A stretch of DNA of 64,000 bases from Bacteroidales bacterium (lineage in GTDB: Bacteria > Bacteroidota > Bacteroidia > Bacteroidales > F082). Of this stretch, positions 8,559 to 18,182 are shown one piece after another. The stretch spans positions 33,707 to 97,706 of the forward strand of contig JAFSJF010000143.1 of the NCBI GenBank assembly GCA_017439405.1, given 5' to 3'. Position 1 is the first letter of the stretch; the number at the start of each line of letters is the position of its first letter. The position numbers and the translations under genes were made by a program. The notes below the pieces were generated by a model that saw only the letters and a program-made list of their open reading frames with translations, did no database searches and was not told the DNA's origin.

Positions 8559-8566
8559 CAAAGATA
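8559..8566 (-). promoter_or_regulatory. -7 promoter box (TATCTTTG) for the M16 peptidase
   Basis: TAnnTTTG match 22 nt upstream of 8537. It decides the start codon of that gene and is divergent from the box at 8587-8594. Confidence 0.65.
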
Positions 8567-8586
8567 CAACAATCAAAAAACATTCC

Positions 8587-8594
8587 TAAATTTG
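8587..8594 (+). promoter_or_regulatory. -7 promoter box (TAAATTTG) for the subtilase gene
   Basis: TAnnTTTG match 26 nt upstream of the ATG at 8620. Confidence 0.6.
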
Positions 8595-8619
8595 TGCCTT
8601 AATTTCAAATCTTTATGCA

Positions 8620-11600
8620 ATGAAAAAACTGTTGTTTACTATTTTGACGGCTATCCTCTGCATGGTGGGATATGCCCAAAGTGTCATCGACCCGTTATTG
8701 GCGGAAGAAATGGAGCGTAGCGGTGATGAGGACAGGATCCCTGTCGTTGTCATTATGAAGTCGCAGTATGACCGGATGGAACTCACCCGCCGTGCCGCAC
8801 AATTCGCCATCCGTGCTGACCGCCGCGAGTTTGTGGTCAACGAGCTGAAAGCTTTTTCCGAGGCCTCGCAATACGACTTGAGACTCACGCTTTCCGAGAT
8901 GGAGCGTGGTGGCATGGCGACAGACCCCACCGTCTTGTGGATGGCGAATGCCCTCTATTTCGATGCCACAAAGGCCGCAGTCGAAGCCCTCGCCATGCGC
9001 AACGACATTGAAATCATCGGCTATGCCATCGAGCGTCACTGGATTCCCGACGGCGAGGAAGCTCGTCCTGCTTCGGCCACACGCGAGATTACGCCCAATG
9101 TCACGCAAGTGGGTGCCGACCAAGTGTGGGCTTTGGGCTACATGGGCGATGGTGTTGTGGTGGCCGTCATCGATACGGGTGTCAACTACAACCATGTTGA
9201 TTTGGCCGGTCATCTTTGGGATGGCGGCGAGGAGTTCCCGCACCATGGCTATGACGTAATCAACAATGACGACGACCCTATGGACGATAATGGACATGGC
9301 TCGCACTGCTCGGGTACGGTGTGCGGCGATGGTCACGGCGCTTCGCAAACAGGCATGGCTCCCAATGCCACGCTGATGTGCGTCAAGTGCTTGGATTCGA
9401 ATGGCAACGGTGGCGCCCAAAGCATCAGCCAAGGCATCCAATGGGCTGTCGAGCATGGCTGTGACTTGTTCAGCATGTCGTTGGGCATCGCCAATTCAAC
9501 CGTTGCCGAGCGCACCTTGTTGCGACTCACTTGTGAGGCCGCCTTGGACGCTGGTGTCGTGGCCGCCATCGCGGCAGGCAACGAAGGGGCCAGCCAATGG
9601 CAGTTTCCCGTCCCGAACAACGTGCGTGTGCCGGGCAGCTGCCCACCCCCGTATTTGGACGAGGTGCAAGGCGCAAACCCTGGCAAGCTGAGTTGTTCGG
9701 TGTGTATCGGGGCCGTGGATTATAACGACAATGCCGCCTATTTCACTTCGCGCGGCCCTGTCACTTGGACCAACACCGAGTTTGGCGACTATCCCTACAA
9801 CCCGGGCATAGGCCTCATCCGCCCCGATGTGTGCGCGCCGGGCGTCGATATCAAGTCGATCAACTACGCCTCCAACACGGGGTACACCAACATGAGCGGC
9901 ACCTCAATGGCCACACCTTGCGCCGCCGGATGCATGGCCTTGATGCTGAGCAAAAACATCAACCTGTCGCCAGAGGAAGTGTGTCGCATCCTCGAGGAGA
10001 CGGCTGTGCCGCTCGCTGTTGGCAAAAGCAATACCTATGGCTTTGGCCGTATCAATGTGCTGGACGCTGTCAATGCCGTTCCGTCTTCCCTCTTGCAATA
10101 CAACTCTTTCGCCATCAACGACTTGATGGGCAACAATAACCATAAGCTCAATCCCAACGAGTCGGTTTCGTTGTCGATTACGCTTGACAACGTTTCCGAG
10201 AACCCTGTAAGCAATGTCACCCTTGTGTTGACAACGGATAATCAGGATGTTAGCATTACGAATGGGGAAGTGCAGGTCGCTGAATTTGCTGCCAACGAGT
10301 CGCTGACTATCGGGGATGCTTTCGCGTTTTCCGTCGGCGATGGGGTGGTAGCCAAGCAGCAAATCAGGTTCGGGCTGAAGGTTTTTGTCGATGGTGAACA
10401 GGTATCGGTTTTCTATTTCGATGTCGAAGTGTTTGATTATCTGTTGCAATATGCTACTGCAGTCGTCTTGAACGACGACAATGGCCTCCTCGAACCGGGC
10501 GAGACTGCCGACCTGCGCATCATCATCGACAATTGTGGCAACGAAATGGTCCAAATGCTGAATGGATCCCTTTCAACTGAATATGAGTTTGTTACGCTGA
10601 ACGAAACCGAGAAACCCTTCAATACCATTGGCCCCGACATGATGGGATACGCCGACTTCAGCGTCACATTGGACGAAGCAGCTCCCGAGGGTGTCGCCAT
10701 CCCTTTCTTCCTCGACCTCGAGGATGTCCATGGAAGGCATAACGAGTTGGATTTCAGTTTCAAGAACTCGTGCCGGATTCTCTTCGTGCTTCACGATTCC
10801 GGCGGCAACGGATGGCAGGGATGCTACTTGCGTGTGTCTTATTCCGAAGGGTTGCCTGTCGAGCAAATCACCTTGGAAGAGGGCAGCGAGGCCACCTTTT
10901 CCCGCGACGTGCCGTCGGGAAGCCGGTTGATGCTGCATTGGAACAACGGACAGGGTGCTTCGCAGTGCAGCTTTGAGCTTGTTTACGAGGACGGCACTGT
11001 CATCTTCGAGAACAGCGGCGGCTTCAGCGGCAACAAGTTATTCACCATCGATTGTGCCAATGGCAGCAGTGCCCCTGAGCTTTGCCATCCGGTGCAAAAC
11101 CTCAGCTACACCTTGGACGACCACGACGTGATTCTCACGTGGGATGCCCCAAGAGACTTGTTGCCTGTGGGTTATGAAGTGTATCGCGAGACCGTTCTCC
11201 TTGCCTTCACGGAGGAATTGACCTATACAGACCCCGGTTTGGAAGACAGCACCTACAACTATTGCGTCTATTCCGTTTATGAGGACTGCCATAGCGAGTT
11301 CGCATGCTTGGTGGCTGAGGTGAACTCATGTGCACCTGTCCAGAATCTCGACTACACCTTGGACGACGACCTGTCGCTCACCCTAACTTGGGATGAACCC
11401 GTATTCACCGCTGGACTGCTTGAGTATCAAGTCTATATGGACGATGAACTTGTCGGTTCAACCAACGAGTTGACCTATACATTCACCCTTGGAACAGGCC
11501 AACACGACATCACGCTGAGGGCGGTCTTCGTGAATTGTGAGCTTGATTCCCACGTCGGTGTGTGCGTCGTCGGTGCAGTGGAAGGCTTGGACTATCTGAA

Positions 11601-12762
11601 TACCGATGGCCGTTTCGTCCATGTGTTGTGGACTCCCATTTCTGGAATCAGTGAATATGAAGTCTATGTCAATGGCGAATGGACTGAAACGGTTGAAGGA
11701 AACTTGTATGTTGCTGAATTTGAGGCTGGTTTGACCACCGTTACGGTGAAAGCTGTTGCCGAGGGATGCTACGTGTTGGGCAGCAGCATCGATGTTTGCG
11801 TCATCGACCCGATCGAGGGCTTCACGTTTAGCGACCTCGACGGCGAGCAGATGATGAGATGTTCATGGAATTCGGTTGCATACGCCGAGCATTATAGTGT
11901 GATGGTCAATGGAGAAGCGATTGGCGAACAACTCACAGAGCCTTATTACACCTTTGCGCCACAAGTGGGTGCAAACGAGGTTTGTGTGATTGCGACATCG
12001 GTTTACGGTTGCTTTACATGGCCCTACGAGTGCGCCACGCAAATGGTTTATCCCGCCGTCAATGGTTTCGATTATTCCTTCAATGGCAACCAGGTCAGTC
12101 TCAGCTGGAATGGCGATGCGCCGAGCTATGCCATCCGACTCGACGACATGGAAGAGGAATTCGTCGGGACCAATACGCTCACCAAGGAAGTGGCCGATGG
12201 CGACCATCTCTTGACGGTGGTGCCCATCTATCCTGACGGTCCGGCCATCCCGACCCAGTTCATGTTCACCGTCACCAATCTCGTCACTGAAATCCAAGTC
12301 ACGGAGGTGCACGAGGGCATCATGGCCACGGCTTGGACGGCGGTGGAGGGTGCCGTTGCCTACAACCTCTATCGCGATGGCGAGCTGATGGCCGGGAACC
12401 TCGCCGCCACCGCGTATGACGACCACGAAATGCCTCTCAATGCAGTGCATTGCTACTCTGTGCAGACGGTGTTCGAGAAAGGCGTTTCCGACCTTTCCGA
12501 TGGGGCTTGTGCCAACTACTTCCAAAGTGTGGACGAGAACGACGGGTGGGTGAAGGTCTTCCCCAATCCGACTTCCGACAAAGTCACCGTTGAGTGCGAA
12601 GGCATGACACAAATCGAGGTTTATTCTGCTGAGGGCAAACTCGTCCAACGCGTCAAGGTGGAGGGTGACGTGTGTCAAATCGACGGCCTCGAAAGCGGCG
12701 TCTATATGTTTCGCATCCTGAAGGGTGAAGGAGTCCTCACCCGAAAGGTGGTAAAGAGGTAA
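8620..12762 (+). CDS. Secreted S8 (subtilisin-like) serine protease with T9SS C-terminal domain
   Basis: A 1,380-residue product. Signal peptide (MKKLLFTILTAILCMVGYAQ), a prodomain-like region to about 150, then a subtilase domain with the triad D185 (AVIDTG), H226 (NGHGSH) and S429 (SGTSMATP). Residues about 500-750 form Ig/CARDB-like beta domains, and about 830-1,300 a series of fibronectin-like modules each about 85-95 residues with alternating Cys. It ends in a type A T9SS sorting domain (VFPNPTSDKVTVE ... GVYMFRILKG ... VVKR). It is expected to be exported through T9SS and anchored at or released from the cell surface. A single gene with its own promoter and a strong terminator. Confidence 0.93.
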   Translation: MKKLLFTILTAILCMVGYAQSVIDPLLAEEMERSGDEDRIPVVVIMKSQYDRMELTRRAAQFAIRADRREFVVNELKAFSEASQYDLRLTLSEMERGGMATDPTVLWMANALYFDATKAAVEALAMRNDIEIIGYAIERHWIPDGEEARPASATREITPNVTQVGADQVWALGYMGDGVVVAVIDTGVNYNHVDLAGHLWDGGEEFPHHGYDVINNDDDPMDDNGHGSHCSGTVCGDGHGASQTGMAPNATLMCVKCLDSNGNGGAQSISQGIQWAVEHGCDLFSMSLGIANSTVAERTLLRLTCEAALDAGVVAAIAAGNEGASQWQFPVPNNVRVPGSCPPPYLDEVQGANPGKLSCSVCIGAVDYNDNAAYFTSRGPVTWTNTEFGDYPYNPGIGLIRPDVCAPGVDIKSINYASNTGYTNMSGTSMATPCAAGCMALMLSKNINLSPEEVCRILEETAVPLAVGKSNTYGFGRINVLDAVNAVPSSLLQYNSFAINDLMGNNNHKLNPNESVSLSITLDNVSENPVSNVTLVLTTDNQDVSITNGEVQVAEFAANESLTIGDAFAFSVGDGVVAKQQIRFGLKVFVDGEQVSVFYFDVEVFDYLLQYATAVVLNDDNGLLEPGETADLRIIIDNCGNEMVQMLNGSLSTEYEFVTLNETEKPFNTIGPDMMGYADFSVTLDEAAPEGVAIPFFLDLEDVHGRHNELDFSFKNSCRILFVLHDSGGNGWQGCYLRVSYSEGLPVEQITLEEGSEATFSRDVPSGSRLMLHWNNGQGASQCSFELVYEDGTVIFENSGGFSGNKLFTIDCANGSSAPELCHPVQNLSYTLDDHDVILTWDAPRDLLPVGYEVYRETVLLAFTEELTYTDPGLEDSTYNYCVYSVYEDCHSEFACLVAEVNSCAPVQNLDYTLDDDLSLTLTWDEPVFTAGLLEYQVYMDDELVGSTNELTYTFTLGTGQHDITLRAVFVNCELDSHVGVCVVGAVEGLDYLNTDGRFVHVLWTPISGISEYEVYVNGEWTETVEGNLYVAEFEAGLTTVTVKAVAEGCYVLGSSIDVCVIDPIEGFTFSDLDGEQMMRCSWNSVAYAEHYSVMVNGEAIGEQLTEPYYTFAPQVGANEVCVIATSVYGCFTWPYECATQMVYPAVNGFDYSFNGNQVSLSWNGDAPSYAIRLDDMEEEFVGTNTLTKEVADGDHLLTVVPIYPDGPAIPTQFMFTVTNLVTEIQVTEVHEGIMATAWTAVEGAVAYNLYRDGELMAGNLAATAYDDHEMPLNAVHCYSVQTVFEKGVSDLSDGACANYFQSVDENDGWVKVFPNPTSDKVTVECEGMTQIEVYSAEGKLVQRVKVEGDVCQIDGLESGVYMFRILKGEGVLTRKVVKR

Positions 12763-12769
12763 GGAATGC

Positions 12770-12813
12770 TTTTTTGCTCCCCCTGAATCCGCAAGGGCAG
12801 GGGGAGCAAAAAA
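12770..12813. terminator. Intrinsic terminator after the subtilase gene
   Basis: Perfect 15-bp inverted repeat (TTTTTTGCTCCCCCT / AGGGGGAGCAAAAAA) with a 14-nt loop, starting 7 nt after the stop codon. The T run follows the stem. Confidence 0.85.
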
Positions 12814-12868
12814 CAAGCCGTCCCATACTAAACCCTACAATTATCCGTTTTGAAGAAAAGAATCAGTT

Positions 12869-13666
12869 ATGCGCAGAATCCTACTTTCCGTGGCCCTGTC
12901 GTTGGGCTTTGTGGCCCAGCTTGCGGCTCAAACTCCGAGAGACATCATGAAAGAAGCCATTCCCGTGGCGATGTTTCAGGTCACTTACGCCTTCCATCTT
13001 CCTGCTCTTGACCAGAAAGAGACATACGGCATCAGCAACACCATCGGGGGAAGCTTTGTTTACAAAACAGAATCCAATTGGCTTTTCACCGCTAACGGCA
13101 ACTACATCTTTGGCAGAAAAGTGAAAGGCGACCGCATCGACATTTTCGGCGAGGGTATCACCACCGAGCATGGCGAAATCATTGGCGGCGGAGGCAGTGT
13201 CGCCTTGTTTTCTGTCAACCAAAGGGGATTCCATTTTCAGGCAGAAGTCGGCAAGCTGTTCCCTTTCTGGCCCAATCCCAACAGCGGCTTTTTTGTTCAG
13301 GCGGGCGCCGGCTACCTGCGCAACCGCACCCGTATCGACTTCCAGCAGGAGATGTACAACACGCCTTATCCGGTTTACGGCGACTATGAGTACGGCTACG
13401 ACCGTATGCGAGGCGGTCTGGCGGCTCATCTTGAGGCGGGCTACCTCTACATCGGCGACAACCGAATCACCAACCTCTCCGTGTCGTTAGAAGTGACCTA
13501 TGCCCGCACTCGTGACTTGCGCGACTACGACTTCCGCGTGTTCGACGGCGTTCCGGTTGGCCACACCGACCCTAACAAGCGTTACAACGACCTCTACTAT
13601 GGCATCCGCGTCAGCTGGAACATCCCGACCTATCAGCGCCAGCCGGAAGCCTACTACTACAATTGA
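12869..13666 (+). CDS. Predicted outer-membrane beta-barrel protein upstream of waaA
   Basis: A 265-residue product with a signal peptide ending LAAQ (about residue 20) and a body of amphipathic beta-strands (for example GGSFVYKTESNWLFTANGNY and a final YYGIRVSWNIPTYQR). No enzymatic motif. Its end lies 8 nt before the waaA ATG, so the two are likely one operon, which hints at a role at the outer membrane alongside LPS assembly; that link is inference. I do not recognise a named family. Confidence 0.55.
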   Translation: MRRILLSVALSLGFVAQLAAQTPRDIMKEAIPVAMFQVTYAFHLPALDQKETYGISNTIGGSFVYKTESNWLFTANGNYIFGRKVKGDRIDIFGEGITTEHGEIIGGGGSVALFSVNQRGFHFQAEVGKLFPFWPNPNSGFFVQAGAGYLRNRTRIDFQQEMYNTPYPVYGDYEYGYDRMRGGLAAHLEAGYLYIGDNRITNLSVSLEVTYARTRDLRDYDFRVFDGVPVGHTDPNKRYNDLYYGIRVSWNIPTYQRQPEAYYYN

Positions 13667-13674
13667 TTCCCGCG

Positions 13675-14919
13675 ATGCTCCTGTTTACCATAGGCGTTCT
13701 GCTTTACACCTTGGGCGTGAAGGTGGCGGCCTTGTTGGGTAACTCCAAGGCCAAGCAATGGGTCGAAGGGCGCAAGGCGCAAAGCCAGAAGCTGGCCGAA
13801 AGGCATGCTGCATCTCAACGCCAGGCCGACTGGATTTGGTTTCACGCCGCTTCCTTGGGCGAGTTTGAACAAGGCCGGCCCGTCATCGAGGCCTTGAAAA
13901 GGGACTATCCCCAATGCAAGATCCTGCTGTCCTTCTTCTCGCCGTCGGGCTACGAAGTGCGCAAGGACTATCCTTTGGCCGACGAGGTGCTGTATCTGCC
14001 TGCCGACACGCCGAAAAACGCCGCCGCTTGGATTGGCCGCCATCATTTCGTGGCCGCCTTCTTCATCAAGTATGAGTTTTGGTTCAACTACATGAGGGCG
14101 TTGAAGGAGGCAGGCATTCCTTTGTTTTACATCTCATTGATTCTCAATAAAAAATCGTACTTTTTCAAACCTTATGGCAAAACGTTTCGCAAGCAGCTGT
14201 CATGTGTGAGCCATTTCTTCGTGCAGGACGAAACCACGGCGAGATTGCTGGAAGGCATTGGATACAGGAACGTCACCGTTTGCGGCGACACCCGCTTCGA
14301 CCGTGTGGCCGCCATTGCGCAACAGGCCAAGCCTTTCCCCGAAATCGAGCGTTTCATTGGCGGGCGGCATTGCATTGTCGCTGGCAGCACATGGCCTTCC
14401 GACGAGAGCTTGCTGGCCGGATATATGCCCAAACTGCCCGATGGCTATTGCCTTATCATCGCGCCGCACGACATCTCAGCGGGCCATGTCGCCCAAATCC
14501 AGGGCTTGTTTCCCGAAGCGTGCCTTTATTCCGAACTTGACGCTGAAAGACCATCGAAAGTTTTGGTCGTCAATACGATAGGCATACTTTCACAGCTGTA
14601 CCAATATGCGCGTTTCGCCTACATCGGCGGTGGTTTCGGGGCAGGCATCCACAACATTCAGGAGCCGGTCACCTTCGGCTGCCCGGTGGTGTTCGGCCCG
14701 AAACACAAGAAGTTCAAGGAAGCGGTCGATTTGGTCGCTTTGGGCGGGGCCTTTGCCATCGAAAGCCAGCATGACCTCGACGCGGCTTTCTCGCGCCTCA
14801 TCGCCGACGAAACGTTTTATGCCGCAGCCTCGTCCATTTGTAGAGTCTATCTCAAAAGCCAGCTTGGGGCCACCGAAACCATCCTCAAAAACCTTCCCCT
14901 TAGCCTCAAGGAGGCCTAA
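13675..14919 (+). CDS. waaA: 3-deoxy-D-manno-octulosonic acid (Kdo) transferase
   Basis: A 414-residue membrane-anchored GT30 enzyme that transfers Kdo from CMP-Kdo to lipid A precursor on the cytoplasmic face of the inner membrane. An N-terminal membrane helix is followed by WFHAASLGEFEQGRPVI, with the acceptor-site Glu, then FIKYEFWFNY, and a donor domain with AGSTWPSDE, YIGGGFGAGIHNIQEPV and FGPKHKKFKEA. An in-frame TTG at 13663 would overlap the upstream gene by 4 nt; the ATG at 13675 is preferred because the genome otherwise starts with ATG. Confidence 0.95.
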   Translation: MLLFTIGVLLYTLGVKVAALLGNSKAKQWVEGRKAQSQKLAERHAASQRQADWIWFHAASLGEFEQGRPVIEALKRDYPQCKILLSFFSPSGYEVRKDYPLADEVLYLPADTPKNAAAWIGRHHFVAAFFIKYEFWFNYMRALKEAGIPLFYISLILNKKSYFFKPYGKTFRKQLSCVSHFFVQDETTARLLEGIGYRNVTVCGDTRFDRVAAIAQQAKPFPEIERFIGGRHCIVAGSTWPSDESLLAGYMPKLPDGYCLIIAPHDISAGHVAQIQGLFPEACLYSELDAERPSKVLVVNTIGILSQLYQYARFAYIGGGFGAGIHNIQEPVTFGCPVVFGPKHKKFKEAVDLVALGGAFAIESQHDLDAAFSRLIADETFYAAASSICRVYLKSQLGATETILKNLPLSLKEA

Positions 14920-14976
14920 AACCGGCGTTTTTTTCAAAAAAAAAGCGATTTTTTTTGTTTTTTTGTTTTTTATGAC

Positions 14977-14984
14977 TATTTTTG
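14977..14984 (+). promoter_or_regulatory. -7 promoter box (TATTTTTG) for the pdxA-like gene
   Basis: TAnnTTTG match 45 nt upstream of the ATG at 15030, so this gene is probably not part of the waaA operon. Confidence 0.6.
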
Positions 14985-15029
14985 AAGTCCGAAATCTCGT
15001 TGAAATTCAGCGTATAAAAAACTCAGGCC

Positions 15030-16019
15030 ATGGCAGAAAACAACGCAAATCAACTATTGCCCCGTGTCGGGTTGACACACGGCGACATCAACGGTATCAG
15101 TTACGAGACCATTTTGAGAGCTTTTGGCGACTCGCGAATGATGAGCACAATGACTCCCGTCCTTTACGGGCAGTCGAAAGCCTTGTCCTACTACAAGAAA
15201 AACTTCGGAATGGACGATTTCAGCTATTCGCTGACGCGCGACGCCCGCCAGTCGTGGAACCAGAAGTTCAACATCCTCAACATCGTCGATGACGAACTGA
15301 AGATTGAGGCGGGCAAACCCACCGAGGTCTCCACTCAGATGTCGGTGCTCTCCCTGAAGAAGGCCGTGGAGGACCTGAACGATGGCTACATCGACGCCTT
15401 GGTCATGACTCCCACCTGCCGCGCCGTCGAGAAAAGCAACAACGACTACCTCCTCTCGTTCCACAAGGGCAGGGAAGTGATGCGGGTGATGGTGAACGAC
15501 ATGTTGCGCATTGGCCTCGTCACCGACGACATCCCTGTTGCCGAGGCGGTCAGGCTGATCGACGGCAAGCGGGTTGGGCAACGTTTGCGCACTTTCTCCA
15601 AAGCGCTGAAGGAGGATTTCGACCAGGCTTCGCCCAAGATCGCCGTGCTGGGTCTCGACCCGTTTTCTTCCGATGACGGCCCTGAGAACGACATGGTGTC
15701 GGCGGCAATCAAGGCCGCTCGTGATTCGGGCATCTTCGCTTTCGGGCCTTTTCCTGCATCGAAGCTCTTTGGCGACGGCTTGTGGCGGAAATACGATGCG
15801 GTTCTGGCGCTCTACCAAGAGCAGGCTTGCCTGCCGCTCAAGTTGCTGTCGTCGGGCGGCTGCGCATACTATTGGGCGGGTTTGCCCGTCTTGTGCGCCG
15901 CGCCCGTCGAAGGCCCCGGATTCGAAATCGCCAACACGAGAAAAGCCACGCCCGACGCATTGCGAGCCGCGCTCTATCTTGTCACGGATGTGCTCTGTCA
16001 TCGGCAGGGCACGAAATGA
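15030..16019 (+). CDS. PdxA-family protein with altered metal-binding motifs
   Basis: A 329-residue protein aligning over its length with Bacteroidota 4-hydroxythreonine-4-phosphate dehydrogenase (PdxA). It keeps THGDINGI (16-23), the IAVLGLDP block and the GxxPASKLFG...DAVLALY region. The three metal-ligand regions are changed: GHTE-type segment is replaced by a shorter SFHKGRE (143-149), NPHAGE by DPFSSDD (210-216), YHDQG by YQEQA (262-266), and the DHGTAFDIAG block by VEGPGFEIAN (293-302). Canonical enzymes use Zn/Mg bound by these histidines to oxidise 4-phosphohydroxy-L-threonine in pyridoxal phosphate synthesis. I infer a non-canonical or inactive paralogue. The fold assignment is secure, the catalytic role is not. 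Confidence 0.85.
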   Translation: MAENNANQLLPRVGLTHGDINGISYETILRAFGDSRMMSTMTPVLYGQSKALSYYKKNFGMDDFSYSLTRDARQSWNQKFNILNIVDDELKIEAGKPTEVSTQMSVLSLKKAVEDLNDGYIDALVMTPTCRAVEKSNNDYLLSFHKGREVMRVMVNDMLRIGLVTDDIPVAEAVRLIDGKRVGQRLRTFSKALKEDFDQASPKIAVLGLDPFSSDDGPENDMVSAAIKAARDSGIFAFGPFPASKLFGDGLWRKYDAVLALYQEQACLPLKLLSSGGCAYYWAGLPVLCAAPVEGPGFEIANTRKATPDALRAALYLVTDVLCHRQGTK

Positions 16020-16020
16020 A

Positions 16021-16048
16021 AAAAGGAGGCTCTCGAATGCCTCCTTTT
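16021..16048. terminator. Bidirectional terminator between the pdxA-like gene and a T9SS gene
   Basis: AAAAGGAGGC / GCCTCCTTTT arms around an 8-nt loop lie immediately after the stop at 16019. A-rich and T-rich sides serve both strands. Confidence 0.85.
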
Positions 16049-16072
16049 TTCATTCAGGTTTGGATTCCTGTC

Positions 16073-17992
16073 TTATTTCACGATGAACTTCTGCGTGTCG
16101 CTGCCGGCGCTGATGAAATAGACGCCGCTGTTGAGGCCGCTGAGGTCGATTTGGTTGACGCCAGCATGTCCTTCCATGGTGCGGATGACTTGGCCCGTGA
16201 TGTTGTAAACCGCAATCTCAGAGTTTTGGTTGAGGCTCACGTTGAGGATGTCAACGGCAGGGTTGGGATAGAGGCTCATGCGGGTGTTGTGGCTGATTTG
16301 CTCTTCGAGGCCGACTCCCTCATCCGGGAATATGTCGTTCAGCTCGAAGGTGAAGCCTTGGTAGTAGTTGTCGTAGGCATCTTCATCGTCGCTTTGGACG
16401 TAGGTGCCGGTGCTGCCGTCAGCTTGGCAGGCGATGACGAGGGTCGTGCCGATGATGGTGGCTTGAGGATAGACGCACTCCGAGTATTGGAACATGAAGT
16501 CGTTGGTCAGGTGGACAGGCTTGCCCCATGTGCGGCCACCGTTGCCTGAGTGGGCGGCAAAGAGTTTGTAGAAGAAGTTGCCGGCACCGTCTGTGTTGTT
16601 TTCATCCATGGCGACCCACACGGTCACTAAGTCCCAGCCGTTGCTGCCAGGGACGACGCAGAGCACGGGCATACCAGCGGCACCGCTGTTGTAGGAGCCG
16701 TGTTTGGAGAAGTCGTCGATGTTCATGCTTTCGGCTTCTTCCCAGCTTTGCCATTCACCGTTCTCATCGATAGGGGCTACGTAGCCGAAGTAAGCAGGAT
16801 TGTTCCAAGTTTGGTCGCTCCAACGCGGCCAGGCGGCATAGATGTCGCTATACATGTAACCACTGTCCATCACGAAAGGCTCGCCGGGTTTGGGAGACAT
16901 CGCGTTGGTCGGGTCGTAGCCGTAGATGGCATGAGTCTCGGTGTCATCATAAGGCATGTTTTCGCTCCAGAAGGCAACGCCACCGAGGCTGGGATAGTAG
17001 CTGCCCGAGCCAGGTTCGCCGGTAGAACCGTTGAATTCGTAGGCAAGGCAGAGTTCGCCGTCTCTACCCCATTGGGCGGAAGTCCAACGAGGATACATGA
17101 ACCAGGTGCCAAAGGTGGAGTTGATGCCGGGGTGGTGGTAGAAGGTCTTCTTTTCCCAGGTCTCACCGTTGTCATAGCTGTAGAGCACCATGCCATCGCT
17201 CCAAGCGCTGTTGATGACGAGGGCGAGGCAGTTGTCTTCGGTGGTCTCCATCCAGTAGTAGTCGTTGGTGCCCCAGTCGGTGCCGCACTCTTCGAGGTAG
17301 GGAAGGATCACCTCGGTCTTGTCCCAAGTCTGGCCGTCAGACGAACGCCAGTACAAGGCAGGGATGGTGCTGTCGTCAAAGTTGCCGCAGAAGACGTGGA
17401 TGATGTCGCGGTTGGCGCCAGAGGTCATCACGGAAGGGTGTGTGTACGAACCGTTGTTGGTGTAAAGGGAGGCAGGGACGCTGTTGGGCGTTATGTTGTC
17501 CTTGTCCTCGACGATGTAAACGCCAACGTTAGTGCTGGTGTGGGCAACAACGACGATGCCGTTTTGGCCATAGCGGGCGATGGAGCCGAATCCGGTCTTC
17601 TCGCTCTCGATGCGGCCGCCGCTGGGAATCCATTCGTCGTTTACGGCATCGTAGGTGCCGATACCGGTGCCACGGTCGCTGAAGCTGCCATCGGTGGCCA
17701 TGGTGTAGGCGAAGTTCACTTTGCCGTCGGGCCAAGTGATCGTCCACGTGCGGGCGCCTTGGTTCGACTGCCAGTCATAGGTGGTGTAGTCCAGTTCGCC
17801 TTGACCGAAGTCCAAGCGGGTCATGTTGGGTTGGCTTTGCACGTTTTCAAGGGCGTTCCCAGCTTCCAGTCTGGGAGCTTTCTTCATCGTGGCAACTTCG
17901 TTCTTCGCTTCCTTGTAGGAAACGTTTCTCACTTGAGAGTAACCGGCAACGGTCACCATCAAGACCAGTGCTAAAGTAAATAACTTTTTCAT
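16073..17992 (-). CDS. Secreted Asp-box (BNR) repeat protein with T9SS sorting domain
   Basis: A 639-residue product. Signal peptide MKKLFTLALVLMVTVAGYSQ; a propeller-like body with Asp-box motifs (SSDGQTW, YDNGETW, GNGGRTW) as in sialidase and related beta-propellers; and a type A T9SS domain (SLYPNPAVDILNVSL ... GVYFISAGSDTQKFIVK). No sialidase catalytic Arg triad was identified, so enzymatic activity should not be assumed. It is a paralogue of the next gene on the same strand, with its own promoter and terminator. Likely a surface or released protein. Confidence 0.8.
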   Translation of the reverse strand: MKKLFTLALVLMVTVAGYSQVRNVSYKEAKNEVATMKKAPRLEAGNALENVQSQPNMTRLDFGQGELDYTTYDWQSNQGARTWTITWPDGKVNFAYTMATDGSFSDRGTGIGTYDAVNDEWIPSGGRIESEKTGFGSIARYGQNGIVVVAHTSTNVGVYIVEDKDNITPNSVPASLYTNNGSYTHPSVMTSGANRDIIHVFCGNFDDSTIPALYWRSSDGQTWDKTEVILPYLEECGTDWGTNDYYWMETTEDNCLALVINSAWSDGMVLYSYDNGETWEKKTFYHHPGINSTFGTWFMYPRWTSAQWGRDGELCLAYEFNGSTGEPGSGSYYPSLGGVAFWSENMPYDDTETHAIYGYDPTNAMSPKPGEPFVMDSGYMYSDIYAAWPRWSDQTWNNPAYFGYVAPIDENGEWQSWEEAESMNIDDFSKHGSYNSGAAGMPVLCVVPGSNGWDLVTVWVAMDENNTDGAGNFFYKLFAAHSGNGGRTWGKPVHLTNDFMFQYSECVYPQATIIGTTLVIACQADGSTGTYVQSDDEDAYDNYYQGFTFELNDIFPDEGVGLEEQISHNTRMSLYPNPAVDILNVSLNQNSEIAVYNITGQVIRTMEGHAGVNQIDLSGLNSGVYFISAGSDTQKFIVK

Positions 17993-18079
17993 TTTGAATG
18001 TGTTTAGTTAATGAATAGTGAATGGTTTGATGTTTGTTTCTTTGTTTTTGGACGTTTTTACACGTCCGCTTTCAGAGGG

Positions 18080-18087
18080 CAAAGATA
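18080..18087 (-). promoter_or_regulatory. -7 promoter box (TATCTTTG) for the T9SS gene at 16073-17992
   Basis: TAnnTTTG match 88 nt upstream of the start at 17992. Confidence 0.6.
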
Positions 18088-18130
18088 ATACTTTTTTCTT
18101 TTCTGCAAGTGTTTTTTTTCGGTTTTGCAC

Positions 18131-18156
18131 AAAAAAAAGGAGGCCGAAGCCTCCTT
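18131..18156 (-). terminator. Terminator of the upstream Asp-box T9SS gene
   Basis: AAGGAGGC/GCCTCCTT arms with a CGAA loop and an A run on the plus strand (T run on the transcript), about 27 nt after the stop codon at 18183. Confidence 0.8.
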
Positions 18157-18182
18157 TTTCATGAGTAAGCTATGTATCACCA

